This document shows positions 25,989-37,900 of a stretch of 64,000 nucleotides of DNA, in pieces. Below the pieces are notes generated by a model, which did no database searches, was not told the DNA's origin, and was given only the letters and a program-made list of their open reading frames with translations. Source of the stretch: Pelecanus crispus (taxonomy: Eukaryota; Chordata; Aves; Pelecaniformes; Pelecanidae); the NCBI RefSeq assembly GCF_030463565.1, contig NC_134643.1:215440583-215504582 (forward strand), read 5' to 3'. The translations under genes and the position numbers were made by a program. How positions within the stretch are numbered: position 1 is the first letter of the stretch; the number at the start of each line of letters is the position of its first letter.

Positions 25989-27905
25989 TCAATACCCAAC
26001 TTTCACGTGAGCCACTTTTATATGTTTCTGTTCAGTTACTGTTGTTTCACTGACAGCCCCATCAGAGTAACTTTTGGGAAATGAATTGGACAGCAATAGT
26101 CTGGCAGCTCTTTTACCACCAAGTATTTCAAAATTACATCTCGATGAAACATGTTGGCAAGTGTGTGTACATGACCTCTGTTTTTCCTTCAGCAAAAAAA
26201 GCTGGTGGCAGCCTGAACCATTGTTCTTTTTATTTAAAACAAGTCTTTCAACTGGGAGAAAAAAAAAAACGCTTTTTGGTAATTTTGAAAAATCGTAAAA
26301 GAAGTCCAGCAGCTTACAAGAATTTTCCATTGCCCAGCTATTCACAAAGTCGAATAGAAATCTTCTGCGTGTTTTGGCTAATCCTTAGCTCCCGAACATT
26401 GTACCTTGTCCTGTCAAATGAACGTATGATTAATAATTCATTTTTTTCATTTTTATTGGTGCTTTCAGACATTCATAGCCTTGGACCCTTCTGATTATTC
26501 CTTTTTTTGACAATTTACATACATGTCCAGTCCCCGTTCGTAAGGTATATAATTTCTCAGTCTTTATTATTTCTGCTGTCCACCATCCTTTAAAAAGTTT
26601 TCCAAATAACTTGAAATGTGGTACATGTTGTACACACTTTTTGGCATGATAACATCAGGAATGTATTTTCCTTCAGAAACCTCTCACCAGTTCAATCAAG
26701 TTTCTACCATTTAACACAGTTAAAGTATTCAGAACCAGCGGTGTGGCTCTGACTATATCTGGCCGCAATGGGCTCTTGTTTAAATTGGGGATTGTTAGAT
26801 GAGGAACTTTTGCTGATTTTGGCTGGCGAAGAGAAGGGTGACCTTTCAGGTAAGTATGTGTTAAAAAAAAAAGGCACTTTGATCAAACCTGTCTCAGGAC
26901 ATTTGTGGCATAATATGTTCTGAGCAGGAAATAACAGTAAACAAGCAGGCTGTTCAGATACAGGTACTTTGCAGTTTTCAGTGCTTTTCACGGGGAGTTT
27001 ATTATATGGCATTACACAAAAGCCAGGCTGAAACTAACTCTGTTGTTTCATCAGCCAAAGTTAGTAGCTTGGCCTGATCTGAAAAAGCTTTAGAAAAAAC
27101 TCTTACTCATTTTTTGATAATTTCATTCATTCATTCATTATCATCACACAGACATGTATCATGAGAGGGATCCTCAGGCCTGGACTGGACACAGACACAT
27201 ACCTTTCTTTGAAGACCTGGAACGTACTGTTTTGTTCTATGTTTAAATCTTGCAGTGGCGAAAGAATCTGGCAAAATGGCTAATATCCCATTTTTTTTTT
27301 CCTTTTGCCCTTCTGAAAGACAACATTTTGCTGTCTTTTTGCTTCTACAGATCTTTCCCAGCTTAAAATTTAACTTCATTTCCAGAGGTTCCTAAATTTC
27401 TTCATTAGTTCTTTTAAAACTCCCAGATGCATCTTCCCTTAAGTTGAGGACGCATATATATTTAGTTTGTTCAGATGTCCTTCCATCATGTTTTTATTCA
27501 GTCCTCATTCCTCTAGCTGAGTCTAGTAATTTTCCTGAATTTTCCTGTAAAAGGTTCTTTGATGTCCTCATTTTCATTACTCATTTTATTGCAAACCGAG
27601 CCAAACTGGTATTTAAAATCTTGGTATTTTGTGTAAGTGTGATGTATTTTGTTTTAATGGAAATATAGCTTCCAAAAACAATTTACATTTTTGCTGTGGT
27701 CTTGAATATTAATGAGACTTCTTTTACTCACAAACTGGCGCTGTTTGACAGTCTGGTATTATTTTTATCCAGATTTTTCCAGGAAGCTGGCAACAGTGTA
27801 TGGTGGAAATCACTTCTTGAGTATCTCTTTCACTGAAATTGGTGGTTCATCAACACTGTCTGTAATTTCTGTTTCGCTTGCACAGCAACAGAATTCAGTA
27901 TGAAT
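25989..27905 (-). pseudogene. Possible decayed coding region of unknown identity
   Basis: On the - strand several consecutive stretches read like protein rather than noise. These are about 27440-27750 (interrupted), 27131-27379 (82 codons), 27000-27100 in another frame, 26704-27012 (102 codons, Ser- and Lys-rich, with a CHKCPETG motif) and 25989-26345 (118 codons). Neighbouring stretches are separated by stop codons or frame changes, so no intact protein is made. I do not recognise the family. It lies just downstream of the DEUP1 stop codon on the same strand, in the SMCO4-DEUP1 interval. It may be the remnant of a large exon from a lost gene. It may also be chance in moderately AT-rich DNA, since the longest single frame is only 118 codons. 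Confidence 0.3.
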
Positions 27906-28788
27906 TGCAAATAAAAGGAATCTCAACATTATGCAGTTTTTCAGCACATGGAGTTGAATTAACTCTGCTCAGTTTTATGTTTTCTTATGTTGTAGAAAAA
28001 TAAAAAGAATTTAGGCCCTTACCTAAAACAAGTTGTCTGAAGTTAAAGGTTTTTTCCCCTATTCCAATGTAGTTAAACAACGAGCCAACATAGTATCGAA
28101 GCATCAGTACCCAAACAGGTGCTTTTTAAGACAGGATTTAAAAATCATAAAGTATTAATATAAAGTATGTAAAGCACCTGAGATCAGGCTCTGGCCCCAG
28201 GTGAAATCTATAGGTCTGGTGAAAGGGGCAATACAGGTGGCTTCAAAATATGTGCTTTGTCTATTCATGTTCCCCTCATGGACCTGCATGGCTTAAAGCA
28301 TAAGAAAGAAAGAGCTTAAACTTCTCATTTGAAGAGTCCCAAGGGCTATTTCTATAGCCAAGAATAATCAGAGCACAGATAAGCTCTTTATGCTAGGAGC
28401 TATGACATGGGTAAAGGCCCCTGTTATTCTTGTTCTCTGCAATCTAGAGAATTTCTCTTGGCTGATTATATTTTCAAGGGAATAATTCCACTTATTAGCC
28501 CTCTGTACATCACAGAACTGAAAGTATCTTTCTTAATTTACAGTGCTGCAACAGGGTCTCTGCTGCACACAATTTAACTATGCAAAACCAACCTGTATAT
28601 TTTAGAATATGTTTAGAGTATGATATTTTGTAATGTAGTCAAGTTACAATATACCTAAATCTGTAGGATAATGATTATCTTACTGAAACCTTGGTGTTAA
28701 AAATACATGCTATTGGCAATGTGCCTAAATACATTAAGCAGCTAGTTGCAGATTTTAGTTCTAAGAAACTCATGGGTGATTACTTGGT

Positions 28789-28794
28789 TTTATT
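28789..28794 (-). terminator. Candidate poly(A) signal close to the DEUP1 stop codon
   Basis: AATAAA on the - strand, about 20 bases after the DEUP1 TAA stop at 28815-28817. If used, the 3' UTR would be only about 40-60 bases. More distal signals were not excluded. Confidence 0.35.
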
Positions 28795-28814
28795 TTCTTA
28801 ATTGTGTGACTGGC

Positions 28815-28985
28815 TTAAGTATGCCTGCTTTGCTGTATCCTGGCATACCTTTTTATAGTATTTTCAGAATGTCTTTGCAGTTCTTCAAGGTGCAAATTTA
28901 AACGTTCTTCAAACTCTCTTGTATGTTTCTCTTCCTCTTGAAGGAACTTTTCTGTTCTTGCAAGGAAGGACATCTCAGGGGGGGA
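28815..28985 (-). CDS. DEUP1: DEUP1 terminal coding exon (56 codons plus TAA)
   Basis: Acceptor TTCGTTGCTCAG before 28985, phase 0. It starts [20 protein letters not shown] and ends QQSRHT, collinear with the human SPPDMSF...KQNRHI terminus. It is a conserved C-terminal helix with ELQRH. The stop codon is at 28815-28817. Confidence 0.96.
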   Translation of the reverse strand, partial: SPPEMSFLARTEKFLQEEEKHTREFEERLNLHLEELQRHSENTIKRYARIQQSRHT

Positions 28986-31900
28986 CTGAGCAACGAATAG
29001 AAAATCGTGGTTAGCAAAAACCAGCAAGTACTACAACACATTTGCATTATCAGATTTTAGATTTGAAAAACCTCTTAACCTATAGCGGCTAATAACGCTG
29101 TAACGCTTTATATGTCTCCAAGAAAACATGAATTTGGGCATACATTTTTAAAGGCATTCAGGTGCCTAGATGACATAATGTGAACATGATATTTGAATAC
29201 CTGTGATATTCACAGCATTAGGATGTAGATTTGCCATTAAAAATTTAAATATCCCATTAGACAGAATTAAGCTGCTTCAGAACCTCCAAAATCTTTGGAT
29301 CACCTAAGGGTTTTGTTTGTCACTGGTATAATTTAGACCAGGATGGAGGACAATAATCTGGCTTTTGGAATTACAGAATATAACTAGTGTTGGGTACTGC
29401 TGACTGCCTCCTGTAATTTTAGCTCTCTGCTTCTGTGATGTGATGCCTTCTGAGGAAAGGAAGAAAACTTACGCTCATTTCAGTACTACCAACTTCAAGC
29501 CCTGATATTCTGGAGAATGTACTAAATTTTATTCGCTGCAAGTAGTTCACTGAAAAAATCTTCTTTCTATTTAATGAGCATTTAGTAGACTGAGACATAA
29601 ACCATACCAAAATCGGTCTTAAAATGGTTGTCATGGGATGCAGAATTGTATAAAGCGAAGGACATGAGTGAGTCTTTGCTGGAACAAGTTCTAAATTTTT
29701 AAGCAGCAATTTTTGTTAATTCTTTTTGCTAATACTCAAGATGCATTCATTGGAATGTCTTTATCAAAACAAATATGAAATAATTTTTCTTTCCCTATAG
29801 ATATTATGCTTGTTTAAATGGATTCAGTGTTTATTTGTATAGATATATACAATTTTACGACATGGATTTTTAACAGTCTATTGAGAAAAAACTTAGTATA
29901 GGAGCTGTAATACTGAGTAAGAGAAAAATAATTTTCTGTCTCTATACTACCATATATATTGAGAAAGATGACTGACATTTATTATCTTAATTAAACCATA
30001 TGTTAAATAGTTTTAATAACTGATTGAGTTATTAGTCCAGAATCTCTGGTTTTGTTTTTCGTAGAATGTAAAAAGGAGAGTTTATCTGTCAGCACATCAA
30101 ATACAAATCACAGAATCACAGAATCATGGTTTGGGTTGGAAGGGACCTTTACAGATCACCTAGTTCCAATGCCCTTGCCATGGGCAGGGACACCTTCCAC
30201 TAGACCAGGTTGCTCAAAGCCCTATCTGACCTGGCCTTGAACACTTCCAGGGATGGGGCATCCACAACTTCTCTGGGCAACCTGTTCCAGTGCCTCACCA
30301 CCCTCAGAGTGAAGAATTTCCTCCTTATATCTAAATCTACCCTCTTTCAGTGTAAAGCCATTACCCCTTGTCCTATCACTACATGCCCTTGTAAAAAGTC
30401 CCTCTCCAATTTTCTTGTAGGCCCCCTTCAGGCACTGGAAGGCTGCAATAAGGTGTCCCCAGAGCCTTCTCTTCTGCAGGCTGAACAACCCCAAATCACC
30501 CAGCCTGTCTTCATAGGAGAGGTGCTCCAGCCCTCTGATCATTTTGGTGGCCCTCCTCTGGACCTGCTCCAATAGGTCTATGTCCTTCTTCTGTTGGAGG
30601 CCCCAGAGCTGGATGCAGTACTCCAAGTGGGGTCTCACAAGAGTGTAGTAGAGGGGCAGAATCACCTCCCTCAACCTGCTGGCCATGCTTCTTTTGATGC
30701 AGCCCAGGATACGGTTGGCCTTCTGGGCTGCAAGTACACATTGCTGGCTCATGTGCAGCTTTTCATCCACCAGTACCCCCAAGTCCTTCTCCTCAGGGCT
30801 GCTCTCAATCCATTCTCCACCCAGCCTGTATTTGTGCTTGGGATTGCCCCAACCCATGCGCAGGGCCCTGCACTTGGCCTTGTTGAACCTCATGAGGTTC
30901 ACATGGGCCCACTTCTCAAGCTTGTCCAGGTCCCTCTGGATGGCATCCTGTCCCTCAGGTGTGTCGACCACACCACACAGCTTGGTGTCATCGGCAAACT
31001 TGCTGAGGGTGCACTCGATCCCACTGTCTGTGTCACTGACAAAAGATGTTAAACAGTGCCAGTCCCAATAGCAACCCCTGAGGAGCGCCTCTTGTCACTG
31101 GTCTCTGCTTGCTCATTGAGCTGTTGACCGCAACTCTTTGAGTGCAACCATCCAGCCAATTCCTTATCCACTGACTGCTCAACCCGTCAAATCCATGTCT
31201 CTCTAATTTAGAGACAAGGATGTCATGTGGGACAGTGTCCAGTGCTTTGCACAAGTCCAGGTAGATGACATCAGTTGCTTTTCCCTCATTCACCAATGTT
31301 GTAACCTTGTTGTAGAAGGCCACCAAATTTGTCAGGCATGATTTGCCCTTAGTGAAGCCATGTTGGCTGTCACCAATCACCTCCTTATTTTCCATGTGCC
31401 TTAGCATAGTTTCCAGGAGGATCTGCTCCATGATCTTGCTGGGCACAGAGGTGAGACTGACTGCCCTGTAGTTCTCCAGGTCTTCCTTTTTTCCCTTTTG
31501 AGAAATGGGGGTTATGTTTCCCCTTTTCTAGTCAGTGGGAACTTCACTGGACTGCCACAGCTTCTCAAGTATGATGGATAGTGGCTTAGCAACTTCATCT
31601 GCCAGTTCCCTCAGGATCCATGGATGCATCTCATCAGGTCCCATGGACTTCAGGTTCCTTAGATGGTCTCGAACCTGACCTTCTCCTACAGTGGGCATTT
31701 CTTCAGTCTCCCAGTCCCTGCTTTTGCTTTCTGTGACTTGGGTGATGTGGCTTGAGCACTTGCTGATGAAGACTGAGGCAAAAAAGTCATTGAGTACCTC
31801 AGCCTTCTCCATATCCCAGGTATATAGTCTCCTGTTTCCTGCCAGAGAGGGCCCACATTTTCCCTAGTCTTCCTTTTATCACCAACGTACCTATAGAAGC

Positions 31901-34900
31901 TTTTCTTGTTGCCCTTGACGTCTCTGGTCAGATTTAGTTCTATTGGGGCTTTAGCTTTTCTAACCTGATCCCTGGCTGCTCAGGCAATTTCTCTGTATTC
32001 CTCCCAGGCTACCTGTCCTTGCTTCCACCCTCTGTAGGCTTCCTTTTTGTGTTTGAGTTTGTCCAGGAGCTCCTTGTTCATCCATGCAGGCCTCCTGGCT
32101 TTTTTGCCTGACTTCCTCTTTGTTGGGATGCATCACTCCTGAGCTTGGAGGAGGTGATCCCTGAATATTAACCAGCTTCCTTGGGCCCCTCTTCCCTCCA
32201 GGGCTTTATCCCATGGTACTCTACCAAGCAGATCCCTGAAGAGGCCAAAGTCTGCTCTCCTGAAGTCCAGGGTAGTGAGCTTGGCTTTAAGTGATTTAAA
32301 TATTCAAATGTTTTGTGGAGAAGGCCAATTCTATTACACCCCTAAATTTTTATTCTAGGCTCCATTGTATCAGAATGGGGTATTCCCTATTTCCACAGCA
32401 ACTAGAGGCAGACTTGGTCTTTGCTTTCAGCTTCAGCTTTCAGCTGCCCTTTAGCAGCTTTTCAGGCCAAAAGATACTAACTAGAGAAATGCTTTAAAGC
32501 ACTATCCTAGTCAAACTCTTTGCAGCAGACCTTGAGATGAAATTTAGAGATCTCCTATAGGAAACCCCTTTTCTTTTCAAAGTGCAGCAAGTAACCAATA
32601 GCTGGAAATAAATTCTGAATGTAATACCATTCTTCTAGAGTGAGAGAGGCTTTCTGATATACAGGGCTCCTAAAATTAAATTCACAGATAAAGCAGAATC
32701 TTCCTTTTCTCAGTCTCTCCAAATTAGAGTTTTAACAGGGCAGGGAAGAAAAAGTGACTTAATTTGCCATGCAGGAATAAGGAACCCAAAGGTATTGGAT
32801 CACTTTGTGCCACAACACTCTTCTATCAATGCCTGCACTGGCAGGGATAAGAAAGAATGTTAATCTTCCAGTGTTGGAGAAACTCTGGAGGGAGATCACC
32901 TGCCTTCTGTTTTTTCTCATGAACACATGCATGATTTCCCACCATAAATCATCATTGTTTTCATATGAAGAGTTGTTCCTGAGATTTTGAATGCCATGGC
33001 TATGTGCACACTTATTCCTTCATGGGCTAGGTCACAAATACATCTCCCTGTGACGTTTGGATTCAGTGATAGAGTTGGAAGTACTATTTTGAAGTATTTG
33101 AAGAAGGTTTTTTTATATGACGACAACATTGGATTTGGAGGCTTTCCTGACAGAATCACCATGTGTTTCGCTTACTGAATACCAGCTCTGAAATCACTGA
33201 TTCAATACTGAGCAAATAAAATACTTCCAGTGAGAAGTGTAAGAAACTGTGAATCTGAAATATGGATTTAGGAGGTGTCATCACCTAGAGAAAATAGTCA
33301 TGTCAGGCTTTTCCATATGGACAGCAGATTTACATGAGTGCTAGTCTTCAGAAATGTTATATCAAGTTATGACAGATTCTCAGAGATTCATTATAACAAT
33401 GTTTACAATTGCTGACTTGTCATTAGAAACATATTGGCCTCATGATCAAGCTATCTTCCTAAAATGCTAGTGTCCTTTGCTTCAACTGGTACTTACTTTG
33501 ATGTTTTTTTGTCTTGAAATACACTGTAAACTGCAAATGAGACATTTTTGAATTTCCTCAGAGTTGAGAGAAGAATTTTTATCACTTAGAATAAGCATTA
33601 GATCATGGTTCCCTACAGCTCCTTACCTGAGAGTCAGACATCACTGACATCATTTTAGATAGGTCCCTAATGCACTGTTTTTTAGGCACTTTGTCAGAAG
33701 GTTGTATCTAAACGGGTCTAAAAGGCAACATTTCTTGTTAGCAACTAAGCTTTGCTTTCCAAGCCTCTGGTCTGTTCTTTCACTATGTTCTTTATTGTCT
33801 TTATTTTCAGTGCCTGAGGAAGAAAAACCATAAAGAAACTGCTTTAATCCATGTCTCAGATGAGATTCATAGTCCCTAGTTTTGAATTTCTTTTCCTCAG
33901 ATAACACTTCTTTTATGGCTTTCGGTTTTCAAACTGGAGCTGGATAGAAATGGGCTCATTGTTAAGCTTTCAACCTAACTTGTTTGGGTAGTTTGGCAAC
34001 GAGGACTCTATTTTTTCATTTCTACAGTGTCAGCTGATCCAATATTTCTCTGATGTAGACCAGTACTGAGAATCGCCTTTTTGCTTCATCATTTGCTGGA
34101 AATGAAGGAGTGCACCTGATAGAGATGAATATTTCCACATATGAAATATGTGCTAAATTTGTCTTCTCCTTAAGCAAGAAATACCCAAAGTGCTTATGAA
34201 TTAACTCTGGATTGCTGGGGAGAAGCACTTCAGGAAGCTAGGTCTATTCTCTCTCTCAGACTGCCTAATTAATTTGCCTAGAGTTAATCTCTTTCTTGCC
34301 CCATTAGTTGTCCCAGCATTCTTCGATGCACGTTCAGCAGGGCAGCAAGAAAGCTTTAACACTTGGGATATTCTAACATTTGATAGTGGTCAAATCATGA
34401 GTGGTCAAATCCCAGAGTGTTCAAGTCTTCTCATGTTTAGCCCCTTCTAATTACCAGGAACTTTCTTGTAACACTAAGACTAGAAATTGGTCTCACCGTG
34501 ACTAATCTGGGGGCTTTTGGGGGTAGTTTCTTCTAACCTTACACTGCAATACCTCTTAGGCAGCAGGTACAGATGCCTCCTCTTCCACATGCTTCTGCTC
34601 ATATATGACAATCAAAATTGAGATGCCTAGGAAATTGCCAAGCCGTATAGGAAGGTTTGTAGAGGGCCTAAGTACCTAACCAGCTAGGTAATCGTAATAC
34701 CTAACAGAGGCATGGACCACAGCATGCCTCAGGGTAGGCTCAAGACTGTCAAAATCATTCCTCATAATGTCCAGTGGTAGAATTTCCACAACTTTCCATT
34801 GCAATCTATTTATTAAGCAATTCCCCATTGGTAACATTAGGAAGTTTCCTGGTGCTTAATTTAAATTTTGCTTGCTACAGCTTAAGTCCTTCTTGTCTTT

Positions 34901-37900
34901 CCAAGTCTTGAAAGCAAGAACAGACAATGTCTGTCCATCATCTGCAGAGAAACAGGAGAAGGTATTTGCGACTACAAGTTAAAGATCCAGATTGGGAAGC
35001 ACAATGTACATAACTGCTTGCTCCAGATGAAATGGAGAAATTCTGTAGAAATGGACTATTCTGAACTGGCAAATAATCTTACTGCCTTACTTATTTACTT
35101 ATTTATTTATTAATTTTCTGTGGGAAAGATTAAACTTGAAGCTGGACATTGGACTGTTCTATGGAATAGCCTTCCCATAGACTGGGAATGGATCAGGCAA
35201 CTATTTTCTGAAGTTCATTTCAGAAAGAGCACACCCCAAAGTACTGTTCAGAGAAAGAGTATTTCCCTAGATTTGAAAAGCCTTGAAACAAGAATTTTTG
35301 GGGTTATGGGAATTTCCAGTGAATCCCAGCTGAGCCTTCTAGTTTACTCTAAGGCAGGAGTGACTTTCTCTACACATGTAACCTCTAAGTAGGAATGTGA
35401 AAGGACAGAGGTTCCATTTACTAAGGCTGCCTGAAGACTCTCTGCTGGGAGGAGAGATGTAAGTCTGTCTAAAGCCCTAGAGACTATATTCTCTCATCCC
35501 TAAATACCAACAGAGTGATTTTGGTGGGTATCAGGACATCACCTGCAATTCCAATGTTTTCAATTGGTGCTACAAATATTCTTCAGAAAAATGGCCCGTG
35601 ATAACATTTTCAAAAGTTTCGAACATACTGGAGATTTTACTTAGGTGAAACATCAGTCCTGAAAACTCCGTCAAAGAACTCTGGTTTACAACATATTGTA
35701 TATTTTTTTCTTCTTTCTCCTTGATGCAATGGCTTTCCATTTCAACACAGAGATCTAGAGTAACAGACTGTTGAAATAATCTCTGTACTAAAGCTATGGT
35801 ATCCAGTGTCAGTCTGAGTGATGATTTAATTTTGGTGATCTTCTGAACTTGTACCTGCTTCAATGCCACTGATTTGGACTTAGACACTGTATGAGAATTA
35901 TCCCTCGCTCATTTCATTATGTACTTTGCCCACACACCAGCTGGAAAGTGTTTTCTTTATAATCTAGTCAACTGTCTTGGCATCGACCCTGTCCTAAGTG
36001 CCAGCTGGGAAACAGTTCCCCTGCAGCTTGCAAAAGTGTCTCAGAACGGACGTTTTCCCTGGGCTGGCTGGAAACAGAAGCTTTGTGGTCTGGTGTCTCT
36101 GTCTGACACTTCTGACAGAAGAGAGGAGGAGAACTGGTGTTTATCAGACTCTCCTGAAAAAGTCCAAATAATTCTTTTCACGATTAGCAGTTTAAAGAGG
36201 AAGACTCCCAAGCTATGAGAAACCAGTAGCCAATTACTTAAATTCCCGTGAAGCGTAAGAAGAGAAAAATGGAAGTGAGGTCAAACATGCAGGACAATGT
36301 GGTTCTCTCCCTGTTCTCTGACTACTGGAATACAGCTGCCGGGACCATGGTCAGTGAAGGGCTGCACTGCAATCCCTGCTTCCCAGGTAGGCCATCACTA
36401 TGGTGCTGCCCATCTACAGTGAGATTCTGGACTAGGAAGACAGTCCTCCAGCAGTCATGTCTCCAATAGGAAAGGATGTGCATCCATTTCTTAAGTGGAC
36501 AGCAGAACCAGGGTACAACAACCACAAACTGCTTGAAGCTGATTGTTGGTGTCATGATGCCTCTTCTCTCCTACTTCAGGTGATGAGTGGCAAGAAAATC
36601 GCCTATTGGTTCCCCCCAGTAAATGCTGAAGTCTTTCCTCTTCTCTCTCTACAGGCTCAGCCACACATCTGCAGTTCAGGATCTCCTGGGTACAAAGATG
36701 CACGTATCACAGGTGGACAGAGAGATGGCTATGCTCCATTCCTTACTAATCTTTTAGTTCCATTATTTAATGATGGTGTGGTTGCATGGTTCGAGGTCTG
36801 GAAAATAAGTACTAAGTTTTCAAGTGGAAAAAAATAGGGGCCTGTAGTGGATGCCTAAGGAAGAATAGAAGATACTAAGGAAGAAGATAAAGCTCAAATC
36901 TAAAAAGAGATTTAAAGTCAAAGAATTATTGGAAGTTTTTCCTAAGAAGTTGCCCTAGGCAAAGTGGGATTTATCCCACTTGTCATGGAGGTTGGTAATC
37001 TCCAGCCTATGAAGACTGAAAGAAAGAATGCTGCACTATTACTCTTTCATTTAAAGAAAAATAAGGATTACGGGATTACAGCAGTTATCATTTCTGTTCC
37101 TTTTCAAATACAATAGCTTACGCATAGAAAATAGTTGCTGCAATTCCTCTAATTTCATCCATCAATCGAATGCTGTAGAAACTTGATTTGTCTAACAGCA
37201 CTTAAGGCAGTAAGTTTGCAGGCATTATGGAAATACACTTAAAGCAGAGTGCCTTTACAGAAGGCAATATGAAGCAGAGTGCCCCAATATAGAAGGCAAT
37301 GAGCTAAAATGTAGAAATCTCTCTCACAGTCCCATAATGGCAGGTAATTATCACCATTGTTATTAGTATAGAGGTATGGCCCAGTAGGGGATGTATAATC
37401 TCCAGAAAAACTGCATTTATGTTAGGATAGAGTATTTCCATTTTTGCTGGGCTGGCACTGTATAAATAATAATGACAACAGGGGTGATCTAATTTTTGGC
37501 TCCTCCAAGGCTGCACTTGGTCCACAGATGGATCTTTGAGAATATATGTGTTACAGAAATATAGATACTTACTGTTAATTTGATTTCTTCTGCATTGTAA
37601 GCAGAGGTCAGTAAGCTGCCTGTTCTGCCCTTTTCAGGAAATGGCCCACCAAAGCCCAAAGGATACCCTGTTGGTGGTGAAGGAGGTTTATAATCTATGT
37701 CCTTTTCATGACCTCTGTGAAGTGTATGAGAAGATAAAGTGCTGTCACTTTTTGAACCAGTGATATTGCCTTGGCCATATAAAGCAGGACTACAGTTTCT
37801 GTGGTATCCACTGGCTGTGAGCATAGCAGTCTGTTGATGTTCCACTTCCCACGCATCTTTCTTTTGAAAAGTTCTGAAAGAGAAAAAAAAATCAAAGTAT

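Noticed and set aside
30594..31071. 128- and 152-codon frames on the + strand
   Set aside because: They are antisense to CR1 ORF2, a composition shadow of the reverse transcriptase.
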